A DNA stretch of 30,371 bases from an uncultured Geobacteraceae bacterium (GTDB taxonomy: Bacteria; Desulfobacterota; Desulfuromonadia; Desulfuromonadales; Geopsychrobacteraceae). Numbering within the stretch: position 1 is the first letter of the stretch; each line of letters starts with the position of its first letter. The notes under the pieces were generated by a model, which worked only from the letters and a program-made list of their open reading frames with translations, was not told the DNA's origin and did no database searches. The DNA is taken from NCBI GenBank assembly GCA_937958075.1, contig CALFFB010000013.1, forward strand, positions 1-30,371, given 5' to 3'. This document shows, in pieces, positions 1 through 5,936 of this stretch. The translations under genes were made by a program, and so were the position numbers.

Positions 1-29
1 CGAATAAAAAAACCACCTCAACCCCTGGA

Positions 30-338
30 CTATCCAGCGGCGGGCGGTGGTGGTGATTTTGTTGTACGCAGCCAGTCCAGCAGATCGGCTCTGGCGTATC
101 TGACGATCCGGGCATTCAGGCGATAGGCTGCCGGAAACCCCGGCTCTTTGGCGAGTTCGTAAAAGCTGGCTTTAGAGATGCCGCCGAGCACAGCTCGGGC
201 CTCCTTGACCGTCAGCAACTCAATCTCCGCCACTGGTGGCGGCGGCGGCTCGATGGTCAGTAATGAGCTCAGGGCGCCCTTGAGCTGGTCGAAGTTTTCA
301 GCGGCGCTGATGGCGGCGGCCAGGTGGTGAGGGGTCAC
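30..338 (-). CDS. AlpA-like helix-turn-helix regulator of the element
   Basis: A 102-residue protein with a probable MerR/AlpA-type winged helix-turn-helix in its C-terminal two thirds. The pattern is LLTVKEARAVLG, then SKASFYELAK, then a basic strand ending in RYARADLLDWL. Such proteins typically control integrase or excision genes in prophages and islands. The N-terminal 35 residues are low complexity and end in a run of prolines (IEPPPPPV), and the C-terminus is also proline rich. The start is GTG, overlapping the stop of the upstream AlpA-like gene by four bases (GTGA), so the two are probably translationally coupled. It is the last gene before the left edge. The fold is inferred from pattern; the target DNA is unknown. 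Confidence 0.7.
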   Translation of the reverse strand: MTPHHLAAAISAAENFDQLKGALSSLLTIEPPPPPVAEIELLTVKEARAVLGGISKASFYELAKEPGFPAAYRLNARIVRYARADLLDWLRTTKSPPPPAAG

Positions 339-535
339 GACTGCCGGCTCCGCTCGGCAAACCAGGCATCAAGGGCCTGCTCATCGTAGGCGCGAATGCG
401 CTCAGAGATATAAATTGACGGGGGGAATTCGCCGCGCTGCTCCATACCTTTGAGCGTGCGGACGTTAACACCAAGCTGCTCGGCTACTTTGCGCCGTGGT
501 ATGAGTCTTTTTCGTGGTGTGGGTTTTATTTCCAT
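335..535 (-). CDS. AlpA-family phage/island regulator
   Basis: A 66-residue protein that is almost entirely one AlpA-type DNA-binding domain. RRKVAEQLGVNVRTLKGME forms the helix-turn-helix, and PPSIYISERIRAYDEQALDAWF forms the wing and last helix. AlpA-like proteins act as small regulators or excisionases in P4-type elements that carry the same integrase class as the one found downstream of the tRNA here. A strong ribosome binding site (GGAGG, seven bases before the ATG) supports the start. It overlaps the next AlpA-like gene by four bases. It could be a Xis-like directionality factor or a transcription activator; the sequence does not decide. Confidence 0.78.
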   Translation of the reverse strand: MEIKPTPRKRLIPRRKVAEQLGVNVRTLKGMEQRGEFPPSIYISERIRAYDEQALDAWFAERSRQS

Positions 536-600
536 TGTTTCCTCCTTGGTCGTGCCTTGGAAGATAAATAAAAAAACAATGGAATTTTAGGGAAACAAGT

Positions 601-1443
601 CTATAGAGAACTTGCACCACGGAAGGCAGATATATTTTCATTCACTTTTTCAAGGCAGGATGTGCCGTCGAGGTGGACGGCTACAATTGCGTCGCCAGGG
701 AGGAGGTTGCGCAAAATATCTTTGGCACGGCTATACCCCTTTTTGGCCGAGTCAGTTGCTGAGTCGCACCTGTCTGGGTGTGGTTGGTAGACTTCTCGAC
801 CAACTTCCTCATAGGTGAGCCCTGCCTCCCTGAGGTCAAAACAACGGATATAGTTTGGAATCTTTGGGTACCAGGAAGGGTTGATTTTCTGGCGGACAGC
901 AGGAAGAGATTCATCATGTTGTTTTTTTAGAGCCTTAAGCCTGCGTAGCAAAATTGACTCTGGCAGACTCAAATCAATTGAATATAAACTGTCATTTTTT
1001 CCAGTGTGTGGCTTACCTTTGTCTAGAGATATTGCCTTCATGTGAGCCAAGACAGAGACTGTTCTCACAACTAACAAAGATTCTGTATAAAAGAAAAAAT
1101 CCCTATCTGACCAATCGTCTTTATTGGCTAGCCCGATGAGAACAAAAATCATGTCATCAAAATACCTAAATCCCATTATTATGCGTGCGCATATTACAAA
1201 ACGAGAGGAGTAGGCTTCGGCGGCATCGCCGGATGTTATGGCGTCTTCTATGAGGCTAAGAAGGGCTGCCCTAGCTAAGGCTAGACGTCTTTTATAGTTG
1301 TGTGGATCTAAAACATCCCCGTTAAAAAGAATTTTCAGTGTTGATTGGCCAACACACCTGAGTCTATCTGCGTCACCGTCGAGGAACCCCTCAATTATAT
1401 CATCAACATTGTACCGAAAGATTTCATCATCGTAGCATCCCAT
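601..1443 (-). CDS. Orphan island protein with a possible C-terminal DNA-binding segment
   Basis: I do not recognise this protein. From the ATG chosen here it has 280 residues. That ATG is preceded by purine-rich AAGGG about eight bases upstream; a TTG ten codons earlier is the alternative. There is no signal peptide, and the hydrophobic stretches look like buried helices rather than membrane spans. Around residues 200-245 the pattern FDLREAGLTYEEVG, followed by DSATDSAKKGYSRAKDIL, resembles a sigma-region-4 or helix-turn-helix segment seen in uncharacterised element proteins. The gene is visibly richer in A and T than the integrase and RadC genes beside it, which suggests a separate origin as cargo. 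Its position between a regulator pair and RadC fits an accessory gene, but no function can be assigned. Confidence 0.65.
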   Translation of the reverse strand: MGCYDDEIFRYNVDDIIEGFLDGDADRLRCVGQSTLKILFNGDVLDPHNYKRRLALARAALLSLIEDAITSGDAAEAYSSRFVICARIIMGFRYFDDMIFVLIGLANKDDWSDRDFFFYTESLLVVRTVSVLAHMKAISLDKGKPHTGKNDSLYSIDLSLPESILLRRLKALKKQHDESLPAVRQKINPSWYPKIPNYIRCFDLREAGLTYEEVGREVYQPHPDRCDSATDSAKKGYSRAKDILRNLLPGDAIVAVHLDGTSCLEKVNENISAFRGASSL

Positions 1444-1547
1444 ACCCACCACCCTTCCATGGTAGCCCCTCAATAAACTCCCAGCCAGGCCGGTGAAGGG
1501 TGTCCGGCTTTTCGCCCCGTCGGGCTAGACTGGGAAGGCGAAAACTA

Positions 1548-2015
1548 TTACAGGTGCCCCCTGTCAGCCAGAGAAATAAATTTGTTCCGACCGATAACGA
1601 TATGGTCAAGCACCCTGATCCCGAGGATGTCGCCGGCATTCTTCAGCCGCTCGGTAATCTCGATATCTTCACGGCTTGGCTCGGGGTCTCCAGAGGGGTG
1701 GTTGTGCGCAAAAATAACAGCGGCGGCGTTGTTGAGCAGAATCCCCTTAAAAACCTCACGTGGGTGAACAATGCTGGCGGTCAGGCTGCCGACAGAAACA
1801 ACCTCGTAGCCGATGCATTTGTTCTTATTGTTCAGGTGCAGCGCCCAGAACTCTTCACGGTCGAGGCGCATCATGCGCTTAAGATAGAGAAATGCCGCGC
1901 AGGAGCTGCTAAAGGTGGCGATTGGTTCTTTGACGCGGCCGCGCATGGAAATTTTGATCAGCGGCAACGCCGGGTAGCGTTTGACGGGGGTTGATGATAA
2001 AGTCGCTTCAGCCAT
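1548..2015 (-). CDS. radC: RadC-family JAB/MPN-domain protein
   Basis: A 155-residue RadC-type protein. The C-terminal half carries the JAMM metal-binding motif: HNHPSGDPEPSRED supplies two histidines, the serine and the aspartate, and a glutamate lies upstream in the EEFW segment. It ends with the family's usual DHIVIGRNKFISLADRG. Short RadC copies without the N-terminal helix-hairpin-helix are common in genomic islands and prophages. Despite the historical name, a repair role is not established for this family. A GGAGG site six bases before the ATG supports the start. It lies between the orphan gene and the small gene next to the integrase, in the same direction. The symbol denotes the family; this is an element copy. 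Confidence 0.88.
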   Translation of the reverse strand: MAEATLSSTPVKRYPALPLIKISMRGRVKEPIATFSSSCAAFLYLKRMMRLDREEFWALHLNNKNKCIGYEVVSVGSLTASIVHPREVFKGILLNNAAAVIFAHNHPSGDPEPSREDIEITERLKNAGDILGIRVLDHIVIGRNKFISLADRGHL

Positions 2016-2090
2016 GATAACCTCCTGTGCAGGTTGTTGTGGTCAGGCTCGGCTTGGTGCTGCTAACACCAGGCCGGGCCGCTGTTGTTT

Positions 2091-2276
2091 TCATAGGGTA
2101 ATGATCCGGCAGTTCGCTTCTTTGTGGGGAGTTTTGCCGTCTGGGCCGTAAAAGGTGTAGCCTGCCCACCTCGCCGACCGGAGGGCGTTTGCGTGGGTCT
2201 TGTATTTTTTCGGCAGAACCTTCACGTCCCTGGTCCCCTTCAGGTGGTCCAGCGTTTCAACCTCGATCTGATACAT
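2091..2276 (-). CDS. Small island protein of unknown function
   Basis: A 61-residue basic protein that I do not recognise. It lies nine bases downstream of the integrase stop, in the same direction, so it is probably co-transcribed with it. A GGGGG-type purine tract lies just before the ATG. It has alternating strand-like and basic segments (VKVLPKKYKTHANALRSARWAG, then YTFYGPDGKTPHKEA) and no membrane segment. Small genes in this position often encode element regulators, but nothing in the sequence proves it. The 75 bases between it and radC contain an imperfect hairpin (GGCTTGGTG pairing with CACCAGGCC) of unclear role. Confidence 0.6.
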   Translation of the reverse strand: MYQIEVETLDHLKGTRDVKVLPKKYKTHANALRSARWAGYTFYGPDGKTPHKEANCRIITL

Positions 2277-2285
2277 GGTGCCCCC

Positions 2286-3545
2286 TTATCTACTGTTGCC
2301 GGCGCGCCCCCGCAGCGGCAGCACTTTGGCGCCGCCCTTGAGGCCGTCGAGAAAATTCGCCCAGTCCTGCATCATCTTCCGGCGCTCATCGAGATGCTGG
2401 GTCCGGTTGTAGGCCCGGCCAAGTGGATCGCGCACGGCGTGGGCCAGCTGGTGCTCGATGATGTGTGGTGGGTATTTGAGAATCTCATCCAACATGGTCC
2501 TGGCGGTGGCGCGGAAGCCATGCCCGGAAACCTCGTGCTTTTCGTAACCCATGCGCCGCAATGCAGACAGCACGGCGTTGTCACTCATGGGCCGGTCGGC
2601 TCCCTTTGGCTGGTCAGCCCCCCTCGGCGAAGGGAAAACAAATCGCCCATGCCCGGTCTTTGGCTTAAGCTCTTCCAGAATGTCGATGGCCTGATAGGGC
2701 AGCGGCACCAGGTGCGGCACCTTCATCTTCATTTTTTCGGCGGGAATGTTCCACTCGGCGGCATCAAGGTCGATCTCCGACCATTCGGCCTTACGCAGCT
2801 CACCAGGGCGGACAAACAGAATCGGTGCCAGGCGCAACGCGCAGCGGGTCGGCAGGTGCCCCTCATAACCGTCGATGGCGCGCAGGAGCTTGGCGAACTT
2901 GTCTGGATCCGTAATGGCGGCCATGTGGCCACCCTTGGGCGTGGGCAGGATCCCCTGCAGATCAAGAGCCGGGTTGCGGTCGGATATGCCAATGGCGATA
3001 GAGTAACGGTAAATCCAGTTGCAGATAGATCGGACCCGGTGCGCGGTGTCCAGGGCGCCTCGGCTTTCTATGCGGCGCAGAATCGTTAGCAGCATCATCG
3101 GTGTGACGTCAACAACACGGCGAGAACCGATCCAGGGGAACACGTCGTTTTCAAGTTTAGCCAGTACTCGGTCGGCCTGCCCTTTGCTCACCTCTTTGGA
3201 GTATTTAAGCAGGTACCATTCACGCGCCAGAATCTCGAAGGTATAAACAGCAACATGTTTCTGCGCGCCTCCCCGTTTGGCGCTGACAGGATCAATGCCG
3301 TGCTCCAGCATCTCCTGAGCCTCTTCACACTTGTGGCGGGCGTCGGCCAGAGAAACCTTGGGGTATCCCCCAAAGCTGGTCATCCGCTCCTTCCCCTCAA
3401 ACCGATAGCGAAACCGCCAACCCTTTTTCCCGTTCGGGTCAACCTGGAGATAAAGCCCTTTACCATCAGACAACTTGTAGGCCCTGTCCTCCGGCTTCGC
3501 CCTCCTGACCACCAGGTCGGTCAGCTTGTTTGCCTTCCGCGCCAT
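2286..3545 (-). CDS. Tyrosine integrase, P4/DUF4102 type
   Basis: A 419-residue tyrosine recombinase of the tRNA-targeting P4 integrase group. The N-terminal DUF4102-like arm-binding domain covers about residues 1-90 (KLTDLVVRRAKPEDRAYKLSDGKGLYL), followed by a core-binding SAM-like domain to about 200. The catalytic residues are visible: R246 in FVRPGEL, H342 and R345 in HGFRATAR, H369 in QLAHAV, and the nucleophile Y379 in RAYNR. The ATG chosen has GGAGG five bases upstream; a GTG four codons earlier overlaps that site and is unlikely. The gene starts about 235 bases from the 3' end of tRNA-Val(CAC) and reads away from it, the usual layout for an element integrated at that tRNA. It looks intact. 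Confidence 0.95.
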   Translation of the reverse strand: MARKANKLTDLVVRRAKPEDRAYKLSDGKGLYLQVDPNGKKGWRFRYRFEGKERMTSFGGYPKVSLADARHKCEEAQEMLEHGIDPVSAKRGGAQKHVAVYTFEILAREWYLLKYSKEVSKGQADRVLAKLENDVFPWIGSRRVVDVTPMMLLTILRRIESRGALDTAHRVRSICNWIYRYSIAIGISDRNPALDLQGILPTPKGGHMAAITDPDKFAKLLRAIDGYEGHLPTRCALRLAPILFVRPGELRKAEWSEIDLDAAEWNIPAEKMKMKVPHLVPLPYQAIDILEELKPKTGHGRFVFPSPRGADQPKGADRPMSDNAVLSALRRMGYEKHEVSGHGFRATARTMLDEILKYPPHIIEHQLAHAVRDPLGRAYNRTQHLDERRKMMQDWANFLDGLKGGAKVLPLRGRAGNSR

Positions 3546-3572
3546 CACCACCTCCACGACAGCAATCAGTCT

Positions 3573-3623
3573 TACCCATTTCGGCCCTACCCATTTGGGA
3601 CCTTTTTATGTACTTTACCCATA
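3573..3623. repeat. Three short direct repeats of TACCCAT upstream of the integrase
   Basis: TACCCATTT occurs at 3573-3581 and 3588-3596, and TACCCATA at 3616-3623, all in the same orientation. The starts are 15 and 28 bases apart. They lie between the integrase start and the tRNA. Repeats placed like this could be arm-type binding sites of the integrase or operators for the AlpA-like proteins. The repeats are seen directly; the role is inferred. Confidence 0.6.
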
Positions 3624-3643
3624 CGACTAACTTTTGTCAACTT

Positions 3644-3673
3644 GAACCCCAATGAACCAAAACGAACCAAGAC
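3644..3673. repeat. Three tandem 10-bp repeats beginning GAACC
   Basis: GAACC occurs at 3644, 3654 and 3664, giving three consecutive 10-base units (gaaccccaat, gaaccaaaac, gaaccaagac). The exact 10-base period places each unit on the same face of the helix. The array lies between the TACCCAT repeats and the tRNA-Val terminator, within the probable attachment region of the island. A protein-binding array is likely but unproven. Confidence 0.55.
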
Positions 3674-3740
3674 AGACTACGTAAAACTTGCAAGTATCTG
3701 TTTTCAAAGCACTATTTTGATAGAAATTGCGATAAAAAAC

Positions 3741-3774
3741 AAAAAAACCCCAGGTTTTTGGCCTGAGGTTTTTT
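3741..3774 (-). terminator. Terminator after tRNA-Val(CAC)
   Basis: CCCCAGG at 3748-3754 pairs with CCTGAGG at 3762-3768 with one mismatch, and the stem is extended by A and T runs on both sides. Read on the minus strand, the hairpin is followed by a T-run and stands just after the 3' end of tRNA-Val. The flanking A/T runs also allow function in the opposite direction. Confidence 0.75.
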
Positions 3775-3779
3775 GCTAT

Positions 3780-3854
3780 TGGTGGGCGGTACTGGGATTG
3801 AACCAGTGACCCTTCGCGTGTGAGGCGAATGCTCTCCCGCTGAGCTAACCGCCC
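3780..3854 (-). tRNA. tRNA-Val (anticodon CAC)
   Basis: A complete cloverleaf of 75 bases. The acceptor stem is GGGCGGT pairing with ACCGCCC, followed by discriminator A and an encoded CCA. The D-arm has TAGCTCAG, the anticodon loop CTCACAC gives CAC (reading GUG), and the T-arm has GGTTCAATCC. It has its own promoter and a terminator. Its 3' end faces the integrase, so it is the probable attachment site of the element to its left. Confidence 0.96.
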
Positions 3855-3866
3855 GAATGGTGGAAA

Positions 3867-3895
3867 CTTATACCAGCATCACCAGCTTCTGTCAA
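3867..3895 (-). promoter_or_regulatory. Sigma-70 promoter of tRNA-Val(CAC)
   Basis: On the minus strand TTGACA (3895-3890) and TATAAG (3872-3867) are separated by 17 bases. The -35 box is a perfect consensus match and the -10 box matches five of six. The tRNA begins about 12 bases after the -10 box, so the mature 5' end lies close to the start of transcription. Confidence 0.85.
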
Positions 3896-3946
3896 TCGAC
3901 GAATTATCCAGCGAATTCCCTATCTCACTAACCACGGTCACAGATC

Positions 3947-4049
3947 AGGATCAGGGCTCCCATGAAAAGGGTGTCTGTCGCCATGGACGGCGACAGCCGA
4001 GCGACCATGGATGGTGTAAAGCGTCCCTTGGAATGGGAATTCTGATCCT
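3947..4049. repeat. Palindromic element with imperfect 25-bp inverted ends
   Basis: The arm at 3947-3971 and the reverse complement of 4025-4049 match at 19 of 25 positions (AGGATCAG, then TCCCAT, then AAGGG shared). Inside is a second hairpin: CTGTCGCC at 3975-3982 pairs with GGCGACAG at 3989-3996. Next to it is a repeated CCATGGAYGG motif. It lies in the gene-free stretch between tRNA-Arg and tRNA-Val and has no coding potential. It resembles REP/MITE-like non-autonomous elements. Terminator function is less likely because no T-run follows. Confidence 0.6.
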
Positions 4050-4053
4050 GTGC

Positions 4054-4258
4054 TGACAGACAGCTTATTTTGATGTGGCGACCCCAGGAGGATTCGCCCA
4101 CTTCGTCGCTGCCATCACGGCAGCTCCCGCGTCGGCTCCCCTGCGTTCGCTGACGCGGCCATCCCTGGCCGCTTTTCTGACATTCAGTCAGCGCTCACTG
4201 CGCTTCGAATCCTCCTGACAGAGAGTTTGTTTAAATTTGGCGACCCCAGGAGGATTCG
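4054..4258. repeat. 43-bp direct duplication covering the tRNA-Arg 3' end
   Basis: The 43 bases at 4216-4258 recur at 4054-4096 with six mismatches. The last 21 bases are identical and equal the 3' end of tRNA-Arg(CCT), including CCA. The copies are in direct orientation, 162 bases apart. In addition CAGGAGGATTCG (4085-4096) is inverted at 4206-4217, so the segment between the copies is also a palindromic element; an inner hairpin GCGGCCA-TCCC-TGGCCGC is visible. The layout looks like attachment-site ends flanking a tiny remnant, or like a tRNA-end-derived repeat. Confidence 0.65.
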
Positions 4259-4314
4259 AACCTCCGGCCTACTCCTTAGGAGGGAGTTGCTCTATCCAGC
4301 TGAGCTATGGGGTC
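4238..4314 (-). tRNA. tRNA-Arg (anticodon CCT)
   Basis: A 77-base cloverleaf. The acceptor stem is GACCCCA pairing with TGGGGTC, with discriminator G and an encoded CCA. The D-arm has TAGCTCAGCTGGA, the anticodon loop CTCCTAA gives CCT (reading AGG), and the T-arm has GGTTCGAATCC. A good promoter stands just upstream, close behind the apt stop codon. Its last 21 bases are duplicated 162 bases downstream. Confidence 0.96.
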
Positions 4315-4324
4315 GTGGGGTGGT

Positions 4325-4353
4325 GTTATAACGCAGAATTTCCCTGGTTGCAA
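4325..4353 (-). promoter_or_regulatory. Sigma-70 promoter of tRNA-Arg(CCT)
   Basis: On the minus strand TTGCAA (4353-4348) and TATAAC (4330-4325) are 17 bases apart, matching the consensus at four and five of six positions. The -35 box begins 12 bases after the apt stop codon. No terminator is visible after apt, so apt read-through may add to tRNA synthesis. Confidence 0.75.
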
Positions 4354-4364
4354 GGCGCTGGAGC

Positions 4365-4880
4365 TCAATACGTGAGCAGGCTGAACACCTTGCCTTCGGG
4401 GAGCTTGCTCCGACCGTTGAGAAATTCCAGCTCCGCCAGGAAGGCGCATTCAAACAGTTCGGCGCCGGCCTGTTTGATAAGCTCAACCACGGCCACCATG
4501 GTGCCGCCGGTGGCCAGCAGATCGTCGGCGATGATCACCCGCTCCCCCTTTTTGAAGGCATCTTCGTGAATTTCAAGAACATCGGTGCCGTATTCGAGTT
4601 CGTAACTGATGCTGTGGGTCCGGTAAGGCAGCTTGCCTGATTTCCGCACCAGGGTGATGCCGGTTCCCAGCTTGTAGGCCAGGGCCGCACCAAGAATGAA
4701 CCCGCGTGCTTCGACGCCGACAATCTGATCGATTTTTTCACCAATGTAGCGATGTGCGAGCAGATCGATCATGCGCTGATAGGACTTGGCATCCGCCAGC
4801 AATGTCGTGACATCCTTGAAGATAATCCCTTTTTTGGGAAAATCGGGGATATCCCTGATGATTTTCTTCAGATCTTCCAT
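4365..4880 (-). CDS. apt: Adenine phosphoribosyltransferase
   Basis: A 171-residue cytoplasmic enzyme of purine salvage that makes AMP from adenine and phosphoribosyl pyrophosphate. The PRPP-binding loop is clear at residues 115-129 (VIIADDLLATGGTMV). The N-terminal IPDFPKKGIIFKDVTTLL and the VGVEARGFILG segment are typical of bacterial Apt, and the length is the family's usual 170-180. A GGAG site lies nine bases before the ATG. It follows rpoS on the same strand after a short gap, so it may be the last gene of that long run, and the tRNA-Arg promoter follows directly. Assignment is firm. Confidence 0.97.
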   Translation of the reverse strand: MEDLKKIIRDIPDFPKKGIIFKDVTTLLADAKSYQRMIDLLAHRYIGEKIDQIVGVEARGFILGAALAYKLGTGITLVRKSGKLPYRTHSISYELEYGTDVLEIHEDAFKKGERVIIADDLLATGGTMVAVVELIKQAGAELFECAFLAELEFLNGRSKLPEGKVFSLLTY

Positions 4881-4898
4881 TTATTGCTGTCTCCTTTT

Positions 4899-5900
4899 TC
4901 AATCATCTCGCTCGGCTTTTGTCAGACCGTTCTGCACCGCCCGGCGCAGGCTTTCGAGGCTTTTCGCCTCGATCTGGCGAATCCGCTCACGGGTAACACC
5001 GAAGGCTCGTCCAATCGTATCGAGGGTTTGCGGCTCACGGTCGTCCAGGCCGAAGCGCAGGGCCAGAATCTCCCGCTCCGCGTCCGTCAGTTCCGCCATC
5101 AGACCGACGATATGGGAAAAGCGATCCTGTTCTTCGAGCCTTGCCACCGGATCGCTTGCTGACTCATCCTCAATGGTGTCAAGTAGATTGTAATCCTCAT
5201 ATTCACCCAGTGGGTGTTCAATGGAGTAGGTTTTCCGCACCAGCACCATCATCTTGCGTACATGACCCAGGCTGACCCCGGCGGCCTCCGCCAGCTCTTC
5301 ATCTTCCGGCTCCCGCTTGAGTTGCTGCATGAGCTCGCGGGAGACCTTGATCAGCTTATTGATGTCATCGGACACATGGACGGGCAGGCGGATGGTGCGG
5401 CTCTGGTTGACCAGAGCCCGTTCAATGGACTGGCGAATCCACCAGGTAGCGTAGGTCGAGAATCGGCAGCCTTTGCTGACCTTGAACTTTTCAACGGCCT
5501 TGATCAGCCCCATATTCCCCTCCTCGATGAGATCGAGAAAGGGCAGGCCACGATTCATGTAGCGTTTGGCGATTTTAACGACCAGGCGCAGGTTGGATTC
5601 GATCATCCGCTCGCGGGCTGCGGCGTCACCCGCCGCGATCCGGTGCGCCAGATCGCGCTCGTCCTCAGCCGTCAGCAACCGGCTTTTCTGAACATCCTTC
5701 AGGTACAGTTTGATGGCATCGACCGCTGCGGATGAGTCCCCGGCACGATAGGGCTTTGCCCTCACTTCATCGTCGTCGTCCTGCTGCTCTTCAGAGTCCT
5801 TGTCAAACCCCTCTTCGTCTTCGAGAGTGATCTCTTCAGGTACATCCTGATCAGCGGCCAGCTCTTCTGGCGAATCCTCTTCGGGCTGATAACTGCTCAT
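4899..5900 (-). CDS. rpoS: RNA polymerase sigma factor RpoS (sigma-S)
   Basis: A 333-residue sigma-70-family factor of the stationary-phase group. An acidic N-terminal tail (about residues 1-50, rich in E and D) comes before region 1.2 (DAIKLYLKDVQKSRLLTAEDE). Region 2 has NLRLVVKIAKRYMNRGLPFLDLIEEGN and the -10-binding FSTYATWWIRQSI. Region 3 follows, and region 4.2 has the helix-turn-helix (IGRAFGVTRERIRQIEAKSLESL). It directly follows nlpD, as in gammaproteobacteria, which supports RpoS over a primary sigma factor; it also lacks the long N-terminal region of RpoD. The ATG has GGGAGAGGGAG just upstream. In related bacteria RpoS controls stationary-phase and oxygen-stress genes; that role is inferred here. 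Confidence 0.95.
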   Translation of the reverse strand: MSSYQPEEDSPEELAADQDVPEEITLEDEEGFDKDSEEQQDDDDEVRAKPYRAGDSSAAVDAIKLYLKDVQKSRLLTAEDERDLAHRIAAGDAAARERMIESNLRLVVKIAKRYMNRGLPFLDLIEEGNMGLIKAVEKFKVSKGCRFSTYATWWIRQSIERALVNQSRTIRLPVHVSDDINKLIKVSRELMQQLKREPEDEELAEAAGVSLGHVRKMMVLVRKTYSIEHPLGEYEDYNLLDTIEDESASDPVARLEEQDRFSHIVGLMAELTDAEREILALRFGLDDREPQTLDTIGRAFGVTRERIRQIEAKSLESLRRAVQNGLTKAERDD

Positions 5901-5936
5901 AACTCCCTCTCCCTGGCAATTGCATAAAAAACAGGT

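Noticed and set aside
2124..3089. Plus-strand open frame (321 codons) opposite the integrase
   Set aside because: It is antisense to the catalytic and core-binding domains of a well-supported integrase, with no motif or ribosome binding site of its own.
3573..3673. CRISPR array or plasmid-type iterons
   Set aside because: Repeats are only 7-10 bases, there are three of each, and no cas or rep gene is present; protein-binding sites fit better.
3947..4049. Rho-independent terminator for tRNA-Arg
   Set aside because: The hairpin arms are not followed by a T-run on either strand, and the length and nested symmetry fit a repeat element better.
4237..4569. Plus-strand frame starting in tRNA-Arg
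   Set aside because: It runs through the reverse complement of a tRNA and the end of apt; the GGFEPPAYSLGG type of peptide is a familiar false protein from tRNA genes.
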